This document shows, in pieces, positions 1-18,991 of a stretch of 64,000 nt of DNA. Both the position numbers and the translations under genes were made by a program. Source of the stretch: Antitrichia curtipendula (lineage: Eukaryota > Streptophyta > Bryopsida > Hypnales > Leucodontaceae). Under the pieces are notes generated by a model. It did no database searches and was not told where the DNA came from. It worked only from the letters and a program-made list of their open reading frames with translations. The number at the start of each line of letters is the position of its first letter. The stretch's first letter is position 1. The stretch spans positions 20,314,254-20,378,253 of the forward strand of contig OX579641.1 in NCBI GenBank assembly GCA_951230915.1, written 5' to 3'.

Positions 1-2626
1 ACATGATTAAATGGTTGTAGAATTACCACGCGAAACAATTTTTACATCTCAAAACACTTCAACATTTTTTGCACTTCAACAACAAATTGAAATTTTATTT
101 AAAAATATTCCAGGAGATTTCAACTATAACAGCATTTTGCTAACTCCATGAAATATGACCTAAAAAATTCATACTGAAAATACTATTAATTGTAAAATAG
201 TTATGTATGTCCATTACAAAAAAACTTTCACAAATTTTTTACAAGCCTTATAAATGTTTAGTTGATCTTTTAAAGTTTTCAAAGCTTCTACAGTAAAATG
301 CATTTGTCTTAAATTGGTAAGATTTTTTGGAATTTAGTTAAGAATCCATAATAAAAGTATCTATAAAAAAAACTCAAAATTATAAGTTGTTTTATTAGTT
401 CAACATTCCTAAGTTGAGACTTCAACCCCTTAATTGACCAATGGGTAGTCTAGATTTCTAAAATTGTAAAGATGTATTGTAAAATGCAATTTAGAATAAT
501 AATTTAATGATGACTCTTAAACAATAGTTATAAAATACAATTCATAGGTCATATTCATATGATTAGATCAACTAATGCATAATACAATATTTTTCAATTA
601 AATTTGAAGTCAATAATTGAAGATTCTTTTTTAAATTGATTGTAGATTGAATATTTGTGATTTTCACCCAAAAAAATCTTGTGAGTTTGAAATGTTAAAA
701 GCTAATCATAGTGATTTTTTAAGATTTTCTTTTGCACTTTTGCATTTAAGTTTTTTTGAAGGATTATTTTTTGATTTGAATTTTTTGATTTTTAAGATTA
801 GACCTATTAGTATATTTTGAACATTTTGAATTATAGAATATTTGCAAAGCAGATTTTTCAAAATCTATATTTTACAAATGTTAAAGAACTAATACAATAA
901 TCTTCAAAAAATTGATGCATGAAGAAATGCATTTTTGAGTATTTTGAATGCCTTTACATTCATCCATTGTTCAAAATTTGAACTTTTAGTCTTTATGGGA
1001 TTAAAGACTAAATTGAAAAAAAAATTATAGTCACTAATCCAAAATTAGGAAACTACACTTGTATTGAAGCTTTGATTCAAGGCAATTCTTTTATCCATCT
1101 ATGTAAATAATATTAAGAATAAGATTGAAAATTTGGCATTGCAATTGCTTACCCAAAATTTTAAAGTTCAAAATTTGGTCTTAGATAATTTAGTGATCAC
1201 TTGAGTATGGGTATGATAGAAGCATTATTTTATTGTCATATATGTTTATATCTTGTTAAGAAATCACAATGACAAGCTAAATAGAATCCTTACAATTCAT
1301 CCAAATTTGAAATTTGTTGTTGAATGTGGTTGTTTGGTTGATGCCACCGAACATCATTGGGACCTTATTATTAAAAGCACACAAATTTATTTTTATTACA
1401 TTCAACCTTAGAATATGTAGTACTATTGTAAGTAATTTTTAAAATTTTATCCTTATAATAATTTATTTTTCTAATTTCACATTGAATATTTAACGAATTA
1501 CCTATTAGCATTCCATCGCATCCAAATTCTCTTCTGCATGAAGCATTTGATAATTAACAATATAAATGATTTATCACCAATATATTGAATGAAATTCTGA
1601 AATATACATTTTAATAAAGTTCATTCTACTACCACTATAAGATTTGACCCTAAAATTGTGAAGTCTTCATTTCAACATTAGATTTAAATAACTTCAATAA
1701 ATTCAATAAATAAAGCATATATTGTATGCTAATAAGATTTTTACTATTTAAATTATAAAAATATATATTTGAATATAAAAATACAACCAAAACATTTATA
1801 AGGTAAATAATCTAAGAAATGATTTTATAGTAAATTCAAACATGAAAATTTGAACCTTGGCGCAAAAATTCCTCCACCACCCCTTGAAAATAGATCACTA
1901 TTATTTCCCGTAAAAATTGGTGGAAGCATATAACTACAATATTGTACATTAGATGGAATATTAAAATTTATAAATAATCACCTATATGAAAAACAAAAAC
2001 TTCAATGTCTACTTATTTATTTCAAATTATATTTTTATTTTTATATGATTTTTTAGTAAATAAATTGAACATATTTGTTATAATTTGATGAAAATAGATT
2101 CAAAATAGATTTCAAAATTGTTTCTAAAAATATCTATGATAGTTACGTAAAAATATAATGGTGTTTTAAAATTAATATGAAATAAAGAATTAATAAATGA
2201 GAAAATCAACTTTTAACCAACATTCAAATTGTAATATATAAAATAACCTGCCACCATTTTTCTAAAAATAAAAAGACTTGTATTTATATATTTTTGAATT
2301 AGGAATAAAATGAAGATATTTTTTAAGAATGATTTAATTTACAGCGGATTACTAATTGAATGTTGAGTGTCGTAAATGAGAGGCGAAGAAGATGTACGTC
2401 TTGTGTTAGCTAAGTGATCATTTTGCCTAGTTTTTTTCATTAAATATCACAAGAGTATAATTAGTTCTTTTATTACTAATACATTGCAATCTATATAACA
2501 TTTCAATTGTTTCTTCAACTTTTGATTCTTTTGTTGATCTATTTTATTACTAATATTTATTTACATTCTAATAAATTTTAATTTTCAATGTATTAGAAAA
2601 AATTTAATATATATAAACATACACCA
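1..2626. other. AT-rich intergenic DNA, no gene seen
   Basis: Very AT-rich sequence with frequent stops in all frames and no reading frame of note. I see no RNA gene, terminal repeat pair or tandem array. It is the region downstream (3') of the minus-strand PI31-like gene, so any missing C-terminal exon of that gene would lie here. I looked for one and could not recognise it. Confidence 0.6.
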
Positions 2627-3636
2627 TTATGTATAGAAGTAAAAGTAGACATACAACAAGGTTGAAGAATTTGAATTTGAATTTAAGGGTGCCATTATTC
2701 TTGAGGGAGATATTTTTGCTAATAATGAATCATTGATTTGCTTAATCAAACCACCCAAATTGCTAAATTGTTTTGCATAGTTTCCAGGGAGCTCACCTTC
2801 TTTTGCAAAATCATTTGCTCTATTCTTCAACAAATTTTAAATATTTTATGTTATTGAAGATTCTATTTGATTACAATTGCAAAATAAGTAAATTTTAAAG
2901 CATTAATGGTATAATTTCTTGAAGCGTCATTGACCTAATTTCCAAGTGATGTAAGGCTTCTGTATCAGTTGACGCAACATCAATCATAAGAGAATCCACT
3001 ATGACAACAAGTTTGAGAGTGGCGGACTTGCATAAGTCAAATTCCTCAGCTCCACTATAACGGAAGGCATATGCTCCTTCTAAAGTGTTCCATCCTTCAA
3101 ATCCTACCTCAGGTTCTTCTCTCCCATCTATTGTAATTTCAAAATAACAATGAAATCTTACAACCTATTTAATAAATTTCATATGAAATTTAGAGAAGAA
3201 ATTAAGCTTCTTTTTTAGAGGAATATGAATTTAGGATTTTATTAAATATCCTCTAAATTCTCTTATTAAGGAATTTTTTTTAAAGAATTCTTATTTATTC
3301 TTATATATTTCTAAAAGTGTGGTTTTAGATCTTCACATGGTTGAAAACACATCTATGTTGTTCTATAATCCTTAAGAACCATAGTGTGACAAATGAATAG
3401 ATTAACAAATATTTTTAAAAATTGTGCCATTATGAATTTATACTACATATCTTTGCGGAATCAAATAATCTAATCATACCATGTGTACTATCATTGGCAG
3501 CTGCTCCTACAGCAACAAGGGAGTATCCAACTGCAAGAAAAGATGCATGAATAGCAAATGCCACTCTTTCCATTGTAGTTTGTAAGGTTGGTCGAGATGC
3601 CCTAATTACACCTAAAACAGCCCCTATAGTTGCCAT
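2627..3636 (-). CDS. PI31: PI31-like proteasome regulator, short form (3 exons)
   Basis: Exons on the minus strand are 3636-3480, 3127-2935 and 2819-2627. Phases agree at both junctions (remainders 1 and 2) with GT donors and AG acceptors, giving about 180 residues. The start is the ATG at 3636. The N-terminus reads VIRASRP, then VAFAIHASFLAVGYSLVAVG. Exon 2 has EVGFEGWNTLEGAYAFRY. Both follow the N-terminal FP-type domain of plant PI31 proteins (Arabidopsis PTRE1), which bind the 20S proteasome and modulate its activity. Plant PI31 proteins are normally about 300 residues with a proline/glycine-rich C-terminal tail that contacts the proteasome. Here translation stops soon after the FP domain, at a low-complexity Asn/Ser and Tyr/Phe tail. 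Either an exon was missed (a gtatgt donor lies just before the stop) or the gene is truncated. All three exons are open, so decay is not obvious. Identity rests on remembered family motifs. Confidence 0.7.
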
Positions 3637-6229
3637 TTTTTATTCTTCAAACACAAAACTCTAATCAATGCAAAATAAAATTTCACCAAATTGTTTGCAA
3701 AGTCATGACACTACAATGTTCTCTTTCATACATTTAATCATATCACTTCCTATTGAGATTTACACAGTTTATAATAATGGTTACAATGATTTTTTTTAAA
3801 TTGAAAAATTCACAAATCTCAAAACCCATATATATAATTATATGTAAAATTTGATTTTGATACAATTGACACAATTAGAATCTTTTTGAAATAATAAACG
3901 ATTCATTATGAAATTAAAATTTGATCTCTATCTCTATATATGCTTTTAACATAAAATTCAATTTAAATTTTGATAATAGAATATATTATAATATATAATC
4001 ATTATTAGCATCTCTATTATTTCATAAAAATCTAAAATATCCTCAAAATATAGGATAAATAAATAAATCTTCAAAAATCTAAATTGTTGATTATTTTTGA
4101 ATCTATGAAATAACATTTGTATTTATAGAAATCCTAACTTAATTTATGAGAACCCTTTGCGATCTTTGAAACATCTCTAATTAAAAAATAGTATTTGTAC
4201 ATCAAATGTAGAGATTAGAACTTAGTTTTAGACATAGAATAGATAAGACAAACAAGATTAAATTGATAAATGACCATTTAGAAAGAAAAAAAATCTCAAG
4301 TTCAAATATTACAAACTAAAAAGTTTAGAAAATATACTACCTTTAAAGATGTGTGTGGTTTGGTTTATAGATTTACCTTTGAACAACACAAAATATAAAT
4401 TCAATAAAGACAATCACAAATAAATTCAACAAAAATGAATAAGACTAGATGATTCAAAAAAATAAATTGTAATTTCATCAATAAAGTAAATCACTACCAA
4501 CATAATTAATTTTGAGTCCTAAATCTACCTAAAATTGACCACCAATGAAAACTTCATGTAGAATCACACTTGATATTTAACTTTGTTTGGTAAATGACAT
4601 TTCTAGAGTTAATAAGAACCTATTGTAATAGAGACTTGCTTAAGTACCCTAATTTCTAAGAGCAAAATTGTCAATTAAATGGTGAATAAAGTGAAAACAA
4701 GGCAAAAAAAATAAAATATACATTCAGAGATTATTTAAAGAAAGAATGAGAGGCAAGGATGCTAGAATGTAAGCCTAGAAATGCAAGTCTACAATGTTCT
4801 AAAAAGTGGTTGTTACTCTTGGTTTGTGATTCAACAACCACCCCCCCTCTATGAAAAAATCAAGAGCTGTTGATTTGTTTAAAAAAAATAAACTGCCCCT
4901 CCCCCAATTGCTATTGATTTCTTGAAAAATCACAAGCCATTGATGTCCATCAAATACAATCTAGGCCGTTCAAATACGGATAGAGGATACAATATAGGAT
5001 ATGAATATGGATACAAGGGATATGGATACAGATATAGAATATAATATAGTATATGGATATAGAATACAATAAAGGCTATGGATACGTATACATGGGATAT
5101 TGATACAGATACATGGAAGTTTGTCCCATATTGCTTGTAGTGAGTTTGGTTTATAAAAATTACAAGTAGCTGGGGGGCGGGGAGGGAGAGGATGGAGTTA
5201 ATTAATTTAATTAATTTTTAAAAATCGGGGGGAGAGTGGGTGGGTGGATAATTTTTATTTATTTTTTAATTAAATTTTTTTTTGGTGCATTGTGATAAAG
5301 TTTGTCAAAATGCACCCAAAAGAGGTAGTAATTGCCTACAAGCTTTGAACTTTAGACGGTATAAGAATTTAAATTTTGAAGATGTCTCACCAAAAATTTG
5401 AGTTTCTAATAATACTATTGGAAAACAAATGTTACTGTATTTGATAGGAATGTGACCTATAATTGTGGAAAAATATATATGTCCTATAAAAGTAAAATAT
5501 AGGATACTAATCAATACCAAATTTACAACCATTTAGTAGAATTTGGAACTCAAGTAAATAGTTCTAAATTCTTAATGTCCTTGGCAAATTTGATCTAAAT
5601 ATACTTCCATTTAGGATTAAACTTCTAACAATCTAAATACATTACTTCATCAACAAAATATTACACAATGCTTGATATTATAGATTTATATTTAGGTTCA
5701 AAGACTTTGTATTCATCATTAACTACAAAATTACAAGCTCATCATTTTGCACCATCTTAACAAAACACATTCAACACCATATTTGATAAATTGGAGAAAT
5801 ATCCACATTATGGAAAAAGAGTTAGTACTTGTGTTCAGATTAGAGTCATAAATTTCAAGCACTTCTTTTACTTCTCTATTAAAACAACTCAAATTCATTA
5901 TTCATGAGTCCTTTGATAATGAAAAGATGGAGGAATAGAAATCTAGATAAAATGATACGTGTCTAAAATCTAAAACACATCATGCCTAAACCACACAAAA
6001 GATTACAACGACACATTTTTTAAAATGATTTTTTATTCATGAATCATATGTCTTCAAGAGCATCAATTTTTATCTTACTTTCATTATATGTTGCATTAGA
6101 GAAGGTCTTCAATCTCTAAGACCTTGCATATTGTCATCTCTTCTACTCCTTTTATACATTGGTAGTCTATTTAAAATTTAAGAATAGTAATTAAGCTTAT
6201 ATCTCTATCATTTTTCTTATAACAGCCTT
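3637..6229. other. Intergenic DNA with low-complexity patches
   Basis: No gene recognised. The stretch is AT-rich. It contains C-rich runs near 4840-4910, a degenerate GGATAY-type repeat (listed separately) and G-rich tracts at about 5168-5250. The first few hundred bases lie upstream of the PI31-like start and should hold its promoter, but I cannot point to a clear TATA box. Confidence 0.5.
4968..5112 (+). repeat. Degenerate GGATAYGGATAC-type short repeat
   Basis: About 145 bp in which GGATAT, GGATAC and AGATAT hexamers recur (for example atggatacagatatag and tatggatatagaatac), interrupted by AT-rich spacers. It looks like an old, diverged microsatellite. No function is evident. Confidence 0.6.
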
Positions 6230-7320
6230 GCTTGAAGGGTAGAATGTGACAAGTTGGCTTGGATGACACTAGACGAGATACTAGATGTTTGGAGCGGTTG
6301 TGTACATTCACCCCTATATTACAAACTCTAGCCCCAATTAGGATCTTTATTAATGTCCTTGTTTAGGGTATTTTCAGCTGAAAGTAGATGGGACATCTAC
6401 AAGTACAACAATTAATGGTGGGCTGAAGTCAAACATCACTATACAACTACCTATTGGAAGCCTTGAAATTTGTTGGGATACGAGGAGGAGAAGGCAGTCA
6501 CATAAATCAAGGGATTGAGGGCCTACTTGACTAACACAGAGAACTTATTGAACAAGTTTAGGAACTTGGGAGACACTGACTTGGTAGCTGTCCACCATCT
6601 TGTCTTCTATACTCTTGATCTTTGAGTAATCCACAAGAAAGGCAACATCTAATGGTGAGTAGATGAAGAATGATGTGCCCTTCTTGAAGGCAACCTTGTC
6701 TACCAAATTAAATACGCACACCTCCAATACACTTGTCCGATTGGTTGTTGGTGATTAGGGACATATTTCCCCCAACAATATATTTGGTAGTATTTTATTT
6801 CAAGTAGACTACTTAAATTACTTCTTGAACTACAAACATTGGATTTGAAAAACAAAAAGGATATCTCTTAGCTACTAGTGCTAGTATGTATGGCTATGAA
6901 CCTCTCTAGTTGTTCAACTTGATAATGTCAACCCTCAAGAAGAGGAACTTCTCTTCATTGAAGCTCAAGTTGGGGGCATGTAAAAACTTATCATCCTCAG
7001 GATTCATGGAACAAGAGTACTAGAAATTATAACATATTTACTTACATTTTACATATTGTGGTCGACCACATATTCCAGCAACTATTAATTATGTCAACAA
7101 AAATTGTGCACATGCATTCTAGGAACATGTTGACAAAAATGTGACAAATCTTTGATGCATTTTCTGTTTCACACTCCAAACATATTAGGGCTTCAAGACC
7201 AAGGAATGGTAGTATGTTCATGATCACTATCATGGTTGCCTTTATATTCCAAGTGCTCCCTCACTTGTTGCAATGCTATGGAGTAGGGGATTCCATTTTT
7301 CCAAATGGTTTTTTGTTTCT
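6230..7320 (-). other. Possible degraded coding remnant, unidentified
   Basis: Slightly richer in GC than the flanks. On the minus strand short open stretches occur near 6727-6545, 7005-6900 and 7233-7042, broken by stops and in different frames. Composition suggests decayed protein-coding sequence, perhaps of transposon origin, but I recognise no domain. Confidence 0.25.
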
Positions 7321-7532
7321 AAATCGTTGAAAACTAACTGGATTATGACAATCATAAAAAGAGCACATTTTATGATTGGATATTATGGCTCTATTTGGGT
7401 ATAAAATGCAATTTTCATATACCAATCTTTATTGAGAAAGAGTGGTTTCTACTAGTCGTTCCAAACAAATGACCAACAATTATATGGTGGATTTTTATGT
7501 TCCTGTAAATAATCTATTAGGATTTTTTTTTT

Positions 7533-9230
7533 GCAATTTTGGTTGTTGTTTTGGTTATGTTTTGCTTTAATTGAGTTCCAAATTGGTGATTTTGTATGTT
7601 TATTAACCAATTTGGGGGGTCATATCTTTTTGTTCTATTCCAAGTTGGAAGCATTCAAGAATGAGCTGCTGAGGAGATGACATGTTATGCAGCTCGTTGG
7701 AAGATGAATCCAAATTGGAATTGCAGGCTGGTTAATTCCTAATTGGAACTGTCAGTGGCCCAACCGTCTTAGGTGTCATTGTTGATGTTCCAATTTGGAT
7801 TATGTTTGGTTGTCAGTAGGTAGGGCTGCTGTTTGTTTCTAGTTGTGTGTTTGTATGCAACGGGGGGCCAATTTGGGTTTTTGTGTTTGTGTTTTGAGTG
7901 GCAGTTGTTGGTTGTGGTTATTTTTGGAGTTCCAATTTGGCAGTTTCGGTGCGGTTAAGCATGTTGTCATTTCCAAGTTGGTAACTGTTTTTGTGTATCT
8001 ATTAGTCTAGGGTTTGTTGTATTTTCATTTTTACCCACTGTCAAAGAGAGTTCAGTGCGAGTCCCAGTCTAGTTGGCTGTGTATTTGTTTTCCAATTTGG
8101 TGTGTTTTATTTTTATTTTTTTATTGCATGTGTTGTGGAGGAGAGTCCTAATCGGTCCATGTGGTTTTTGGTGATTGTGTGTGTTTGCATCTGTGATTCG
8201 GAATGTATGTCTGAATTGGCTGGGCAAGTGGTTGCAGCAGTTGTTGCGAAGGTCCGATTTGGAGTATACAGAGTGGTGGAGTAGAAGGTTTAAGTTCCAA
8301 ATTGGCGTGAAAGAGGAGCAACATTGTGGAAATGGCTACATGTGGAGATTGATTAAGTCCTATTTGAATTTGTGCATGATCATGCTAGTCTATTTGGGAT
8401 GACGTGTTGATGTTATAATAAAGATTTAAAAGGGCGTGGAATTCATTGGAAGTAGGAATTTTATTGTCCAATGGGAATGGAGTGCTGATTACAGAGAAGC
8501 CAATTAGAGCAAGTTAGTTAGCGAAACAATTTTTTTGTAAACGGTGATATGTCACCAATTCGGCTTAATAAAGTATGGATTAAAACAAATTGGTGTATGA
8601 TGTGGTGAAATGGCAATTTGGAGTTGTATGTATGTTGAATGCGTATGTTTCGAATTTGGTAGATAGAACAGTGGTGTTGATGTCGCCAAGTCAGAGCATG
8701 CTAGTCTGTAGGTTAAACCAAATTGGGAAGTTGATGACTGAATGTATGAGTTTAATGAATGTTTTAAGTTGGTTTTAAGTCTGTATGTGATTGGATGTTA
8801 ATTCCTAGTCGGGAATAGAGCAGTATTCAGTCTACGAAATTGGAATGAATTTTCAGAGGGAATATGGGAAAGCTTGGTAAATCCAATTAGGAAATCAGCA
8901 TCTGTTATGGTTGAGAAGTATGAGAGAAAAGAAAATGATTCCAAGTTGGATAAAAATGAGAGTAAGATTTGCAATTGCTGTGGTTGGTGGAGTTGAGTTG
9001 GAAAATTAAAGACAATCAAGACCAAGTTGGTGGATTTGACGGTTTTCAAAGTAAGAGACAAGATCAATGAAGTGACCAGTCAAATTGGGAAGCTCAAGGG
9101 ATTGCTATTTCAAAACTAAGTTGGGTGTTCAAAACTGGAGTTGTGCCTGTCAAGACTGATTTGGGAGAAAGATAGAAGATCCAAGTGTGGAATATTTTAA
9201 AGAAGACCAAATTGGGTGATACTTAACCTT
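7533..9230. repeat. Field of about 30 CCAANTTGG-like motifs
   Basis: Across about 1.7 kb the quasi-palindrome CCAANTTGG and near variants recur about every 25-120 bp. Examples: 7577, 7606, 7639, 7709, 7788, 7867, 7931, 7971, 8090, 8295, 8715, 8939, 9020 and 9208. Sequence between motifs is not visibly repeated and spacing is irregular. Base composition also changes: the plus strand is G+T-rich from about 7500 to 8700 and A+G-rich from about 8800 to 9220. Open frames (for example 9067-8798 minus) are short and resemble no protein I know. It is not a simple tandem repeat, transposon terminus or gene that I can name. Confidence 0.6.
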
Positions 9231-9239
9231 GGTGGTTAT

Positions 9240-10260
9240 TAAGAATATTAGAGTGTCAATGAATTTAGAAATTAATTGTGTAATTGTGAGGAATTATATG
9301 ATACTAGTTGGAAGTATGTCTTTCTTGAATGTTTTATTCCTTAATTAGTTGTTCTTTGGTCGTTGTAGAAGTAATCCTATTTAACTAGCCTCTCTAGGAA
9401 CGAACTTTACTATTAGTTTAGATATTTTTGAATAGGGTCTAAACCTATCTATAGTTTCCAATGCCACCTTCCCAAAGCATTTTGAAAACTTGATTTTAAA
9501 TTCCAACTTGACATTTTGAGATTCATGGCTCTTTGGTCATCTTTTTTTTACATGGCAATCACAAGCAAATCTAAAGAATAAACTCCTTCAATATAAGTGG
9601 TTATGTGAGTAAAATTAGTTTAACAATAATTAAGTGTCGTCATCTACGTCTTCAAGGTTGATTATGCTCATTTATATTTAGCAGATTAGTTAGCAGATTA
9701 TTTAGCAGATTAGTTCTTGCCACTTGTCATTATTGTTGGCTTATATTGCCATGTTCACATTGTCTATAATCAATTAATCACATAACTACGGCATCCTCAA
9801 TGATTTGTAATTCTCACTACTATTAGTGATGGATAGAGTCATATGCAACAAGTACCTATTACTGTTTTCAATCATTTTAGTATATACAACGAGTAACTAT
9901 CATTGTTTTCAATCATTTTGGTGCATAAAACCGTATGCATTATGCATTGTCTTTTCATAACTATGAAGAGTAATATCATGATGTTCAATTTAGTAGTTAT
10001 ATACATTACCTTTAGAAGAGATTTTTCAAATGTGTAATACTTAAAATTTTGAAATACATAAACTTTTGAAACATCAAAAAATTGAATTTGGTCATTGAAT
10101 TTGTCTTCAAAACCTTCAATTTGTTAAACTCAAAACTAACATACAACTATATATTTGCATGAAATTGGTTTAAAAAACACACAAAGAAGGGGTCTTGTAT
10201 TACTCTAGTTATGGTCAAAAGAGAAGAGAAACCAACATAATATTGAACAAGTTTAGGCTC
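9240..10260. other. Intergenic DNA with two small duplications
   Basis: No gene seen. At 9681-9716 a 12-bp unit (AGCAGATTAGTT-like) occurs three times in tandem. At about 9846-9926 a 41-bp unit containing TGTTTTCAATCATTTT occurs twice. The rest is AT-rich and unremarkable. Confidence 0.55.
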
Positions 10261-11177
10261 TTAACCCCTAAAGTCCATTGGTCCTATGGGGGCCAAAATG
10301 CAACCTTGGGTAGGCTTCTATAGTCTCAATATTCATTGCAATTTTTTGTGAAGCTAGAAAAAAATTTAAACTTCATGGGAAAATAATTTGTATTTCGATT
10401 AGTGCCTGGGAACAAAAATTATGGCACCGGTAGCCCAAAACGGAGGTTGGTGGCAGCATAAAAAAATTCACAAAAAGTCAAAATTAAACTTTTAAATTCT
10501 TTCTCCTAAAATACTATATTTTTGTCTACATGTGAAGCTTTGATTCATTCTATTTGGACTACTGATGAGAAAGTTATGGACAATCTTGTTTTTTGGGCAA
10601 TCTAAGCATTTTTAAAAACAAACCTTTATAGAATTCATTTTTGAATGCAATTTTCACATTTTTTCAAAAGAAATTGTTTGAGAAGGTTAAATATGCTTGC
10701 TAGAACAATCTTAGCATTGGTATTATTGTGTTTTAGTTCCATCTTAGAGGTAATTATTATCAATTTAGTCTTTCTTTCAATCTTAGACTTAACAATTTCT
10801 TAAAGAATAAAAAGCAAGTGTGTATTTTTTGGACTTTTTTCCCTAGACTTTCAACTCAATTTTTCAACATAATAAGTTTTGTATTCAAAGTGTGTAATGT
10901 AAAAAAATTTGACAAATGGTGGTCAAAGTCATCTAAAATTGCAAGCTAGAGTTTAATTTTCTAAATTTATTTAGGTTTGAATGCTAGTATCTTTCAATTT
11001 CTACAGTCAAACTTCATGATTTTTTATCACATGATCTAACACAAGTCAAGTACAAGATTTTGACCATTAGATTCTAAAAAAAACACATTTTATCTGTTTT
11101 CTTAAGCAAATGCAACAAAAATGACAATTTTGAATGTCTTTTGACCCAAAAAATGGCCTTAGGATTTTCTGGGTTAA
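10261..11177. mobile_element. TTAA-flanked MITE, about 0.92 kb
   Basis: It begins TTAACCCCTAAAGTCC at 10261. Its right end, with TTAA at 11174-11177, is more diverged. The left end matches, inverted, the right end of the element ending at 58411, both carrying ATTGGTCCTA followed by GGGGGCCAAAATG. No open frame of transposase size is present, so it is non-autonomous. TTAA at both outer edges fits a TTAA target duplication. Confidence 0.7.
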
Positions 11178-11955
11178 CCCCTAAATGACGAACCCATGAC
11201 CATTGATTTCAAGCTTATTGTTTATCACTCAATTTACCCATCATTTTGCAATTAGATATGTATAAAAAAAACTATATTTATTTTTCAAAGATGAAATCAC
11301 AGGTCTTTTGTACTTCACAAAAAATTTAGATTTTTCAAAGATAAAATCACATCAAATAGAAAATTATTTCAAAAAATCTGAAAATTTCACCATGTGTATA
11401 TTACAATGACAAAATCATAATGTAAACTCAAATTCCATATCAGTCTATAATTAGAATTCAATAGACATTGAAAATGCATTCAAAAGTTCAAATTGCAATA
11501 AAATATTCAATATAATTAGGAATTTTTCAAAATTCAAATTGGAATAGAAACTAGAGTAGATGACCTTCATCTTGTTAGTTGGGCTCAAACTCAAAATATC
11601 ATTTTTATAGAAAAATTTCAGATCACTAGGAGAAACCCGTTTTTTTTTTGACGTCCAAAAATTGGACGTCAGAAAAAAAACCCGGGTTTCTTCTAGTGGA
11701 TATAAAACAAGGAGCAACAACTTCCCCAAATATAATAAAATAACATATTTTGAGATTTTCTTTCTTTTGAACAACTTCTCATTCATGTGAAGACAAATAC
11801 TAGTAAGACTACAAAATCAAATGGATACTTTGTATAAACCAACATAAAAGGTCAACAAGAAAAACGGGGATGAAAAAATGCTTTCCTAAACTTTACATCT
11901 CATTGAATTGTCATCCAAAGGTCACATAATGATGCCAATGGCATTCTAGGGTTAA
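11174..11955. mobile_element. TTAA-flanked MITE abutting its neighbour
   Basis: It starts at the TTAA (11174-11177) that ends the previous element, with CCCCTAAATGACG inside. It ends in CTAGGG plus TTAA at 11952-11955. Terminal similarity is short (TTAACCCYTA), so the boundaries are less sure than for other members. A small CACTA-type element is nested inside at 11624-11698. The 111-residue minus-strand open frame across this stretch crosses that insertion and is not treated as a gene. Confidence 0.5.
11624..11698. mobile_element. 75-bp CACTA-type mini-element with 3-bp TSD
   Basis: It starts CACTAGGAGAAACCCG and ends as the inverse of CACTAGAAGAAACCCGGG. The arms continue through a T-run to GACGTCCAA on both sides of a short loop, so it is nearly one hairpin. 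It is flanked by the direct repeat GAT (11621-11623 and 11699-11701). CACTA ends with a 3-bp target duplication are the hallmark of the CACTA/EnSpm superfamily. It is far too short to encode anything. Confidence 0.75.
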
Positions 11956-12177
11956 CCCTTAAACAACAAGCTAGTCACCGTGGAATTGATCTATTTGGGT
12001 ACCATGTGAATTATTGGTTTTAAAAAATGCAAAAGCACTCATTGGAAGTCAAACTATTGTAGGTGACTTTTCCTTATACACAAAATTTGGAAGATCAATA
12101 GTTGCACTTCTGTCCTATATGGAGAGATTCTTTGTCATTCATTAGCCAAAAAATGTCTTCAACATTGTGTATAGGTA
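11952..12177. mobile_element. Short TTAA-family element, about 226 bp
   Basis: It begins TTAACCCTTAAACAACAAGC and shares its body (TGGAAGTCAAACTATTGTAG, then ACACAAAATTTGGA) with 31009-31238 and, inverted, with 32887-33122. The right end (GTGTATAGGTAAA) has lost the terminal TTAA. It forms the third link of an end-to-end chain beginning at 10261. Confidence 0.6.
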
Positions 12178-12651
12178 AAAAGAAAATACAAAATATAATT
12201 TCCTATAAGTTTGAGTGGTATTTGCTCAACCCATCATAGTTTGAAGATATTCAAGGTCAAAATTGTGTCTCCAAAGTTGACATTTTTATTACTCCCTAGA
12301 ACCCCAAATGATCTCCCAATTGTACAAAATGTTTTGAGATTCAAGCTAAGAATAACATTGTTTCAACCCATTTCTAAATACTTCAAGGAAGTTGTTATCC
12401 ATTCACTGAATCTTCAAGAACAAAAATGATCATTTTTGAGCAACCAAAAGATCATTTTGGGACAAAGGGAGTAATATTTTGTACTGTTCTGGTTAAGGTC
12501 AGAAGAGGAGATAAACCAGGTTGAATTGTCGGCAGCTGCAGTCATTCCTACTCAATTGCTGCGTCTCGAATTTTCTTGAAAGTAATTGAAGGCCAGCAAT
12601 GCAAACTCACGCATTTCGGATCCTCTTATTGAAAGTTCAAAATTGCCATGT
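12178..12651. other. 3' flank of CDC48C-like gene
   Basis: AT-rich spacer between the element chain and the stop codon of the minus-strand AAA ATPase gene. It should contain that gene's 3' UTR and polyadenylation site. No distinct signal or other gene was identified. Confidence 0.4.
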
Positions 12652-18899
<6,248 letters not shown>

Positions 18900-18991
18900 T
18901 CCAGTCTCACTTTCCTCAATTCTCAGTTCGATGCATTGACAACCTGCGTCGCCAATGCCAACTGCTTCACAATGTCCAAGTCACGCCACCA

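Noticed and set aside
5160..5255. G-quadruplex candidates
   Set aside because: The G-runs do not give four separate runs of three or more with short loops. Only weak two-layer structures are possible.
8798..9067. 89-residue minus-strand frame
   Set aside because: Lies inside the CCAANTTGG field where purine bias removes stops. No motif.
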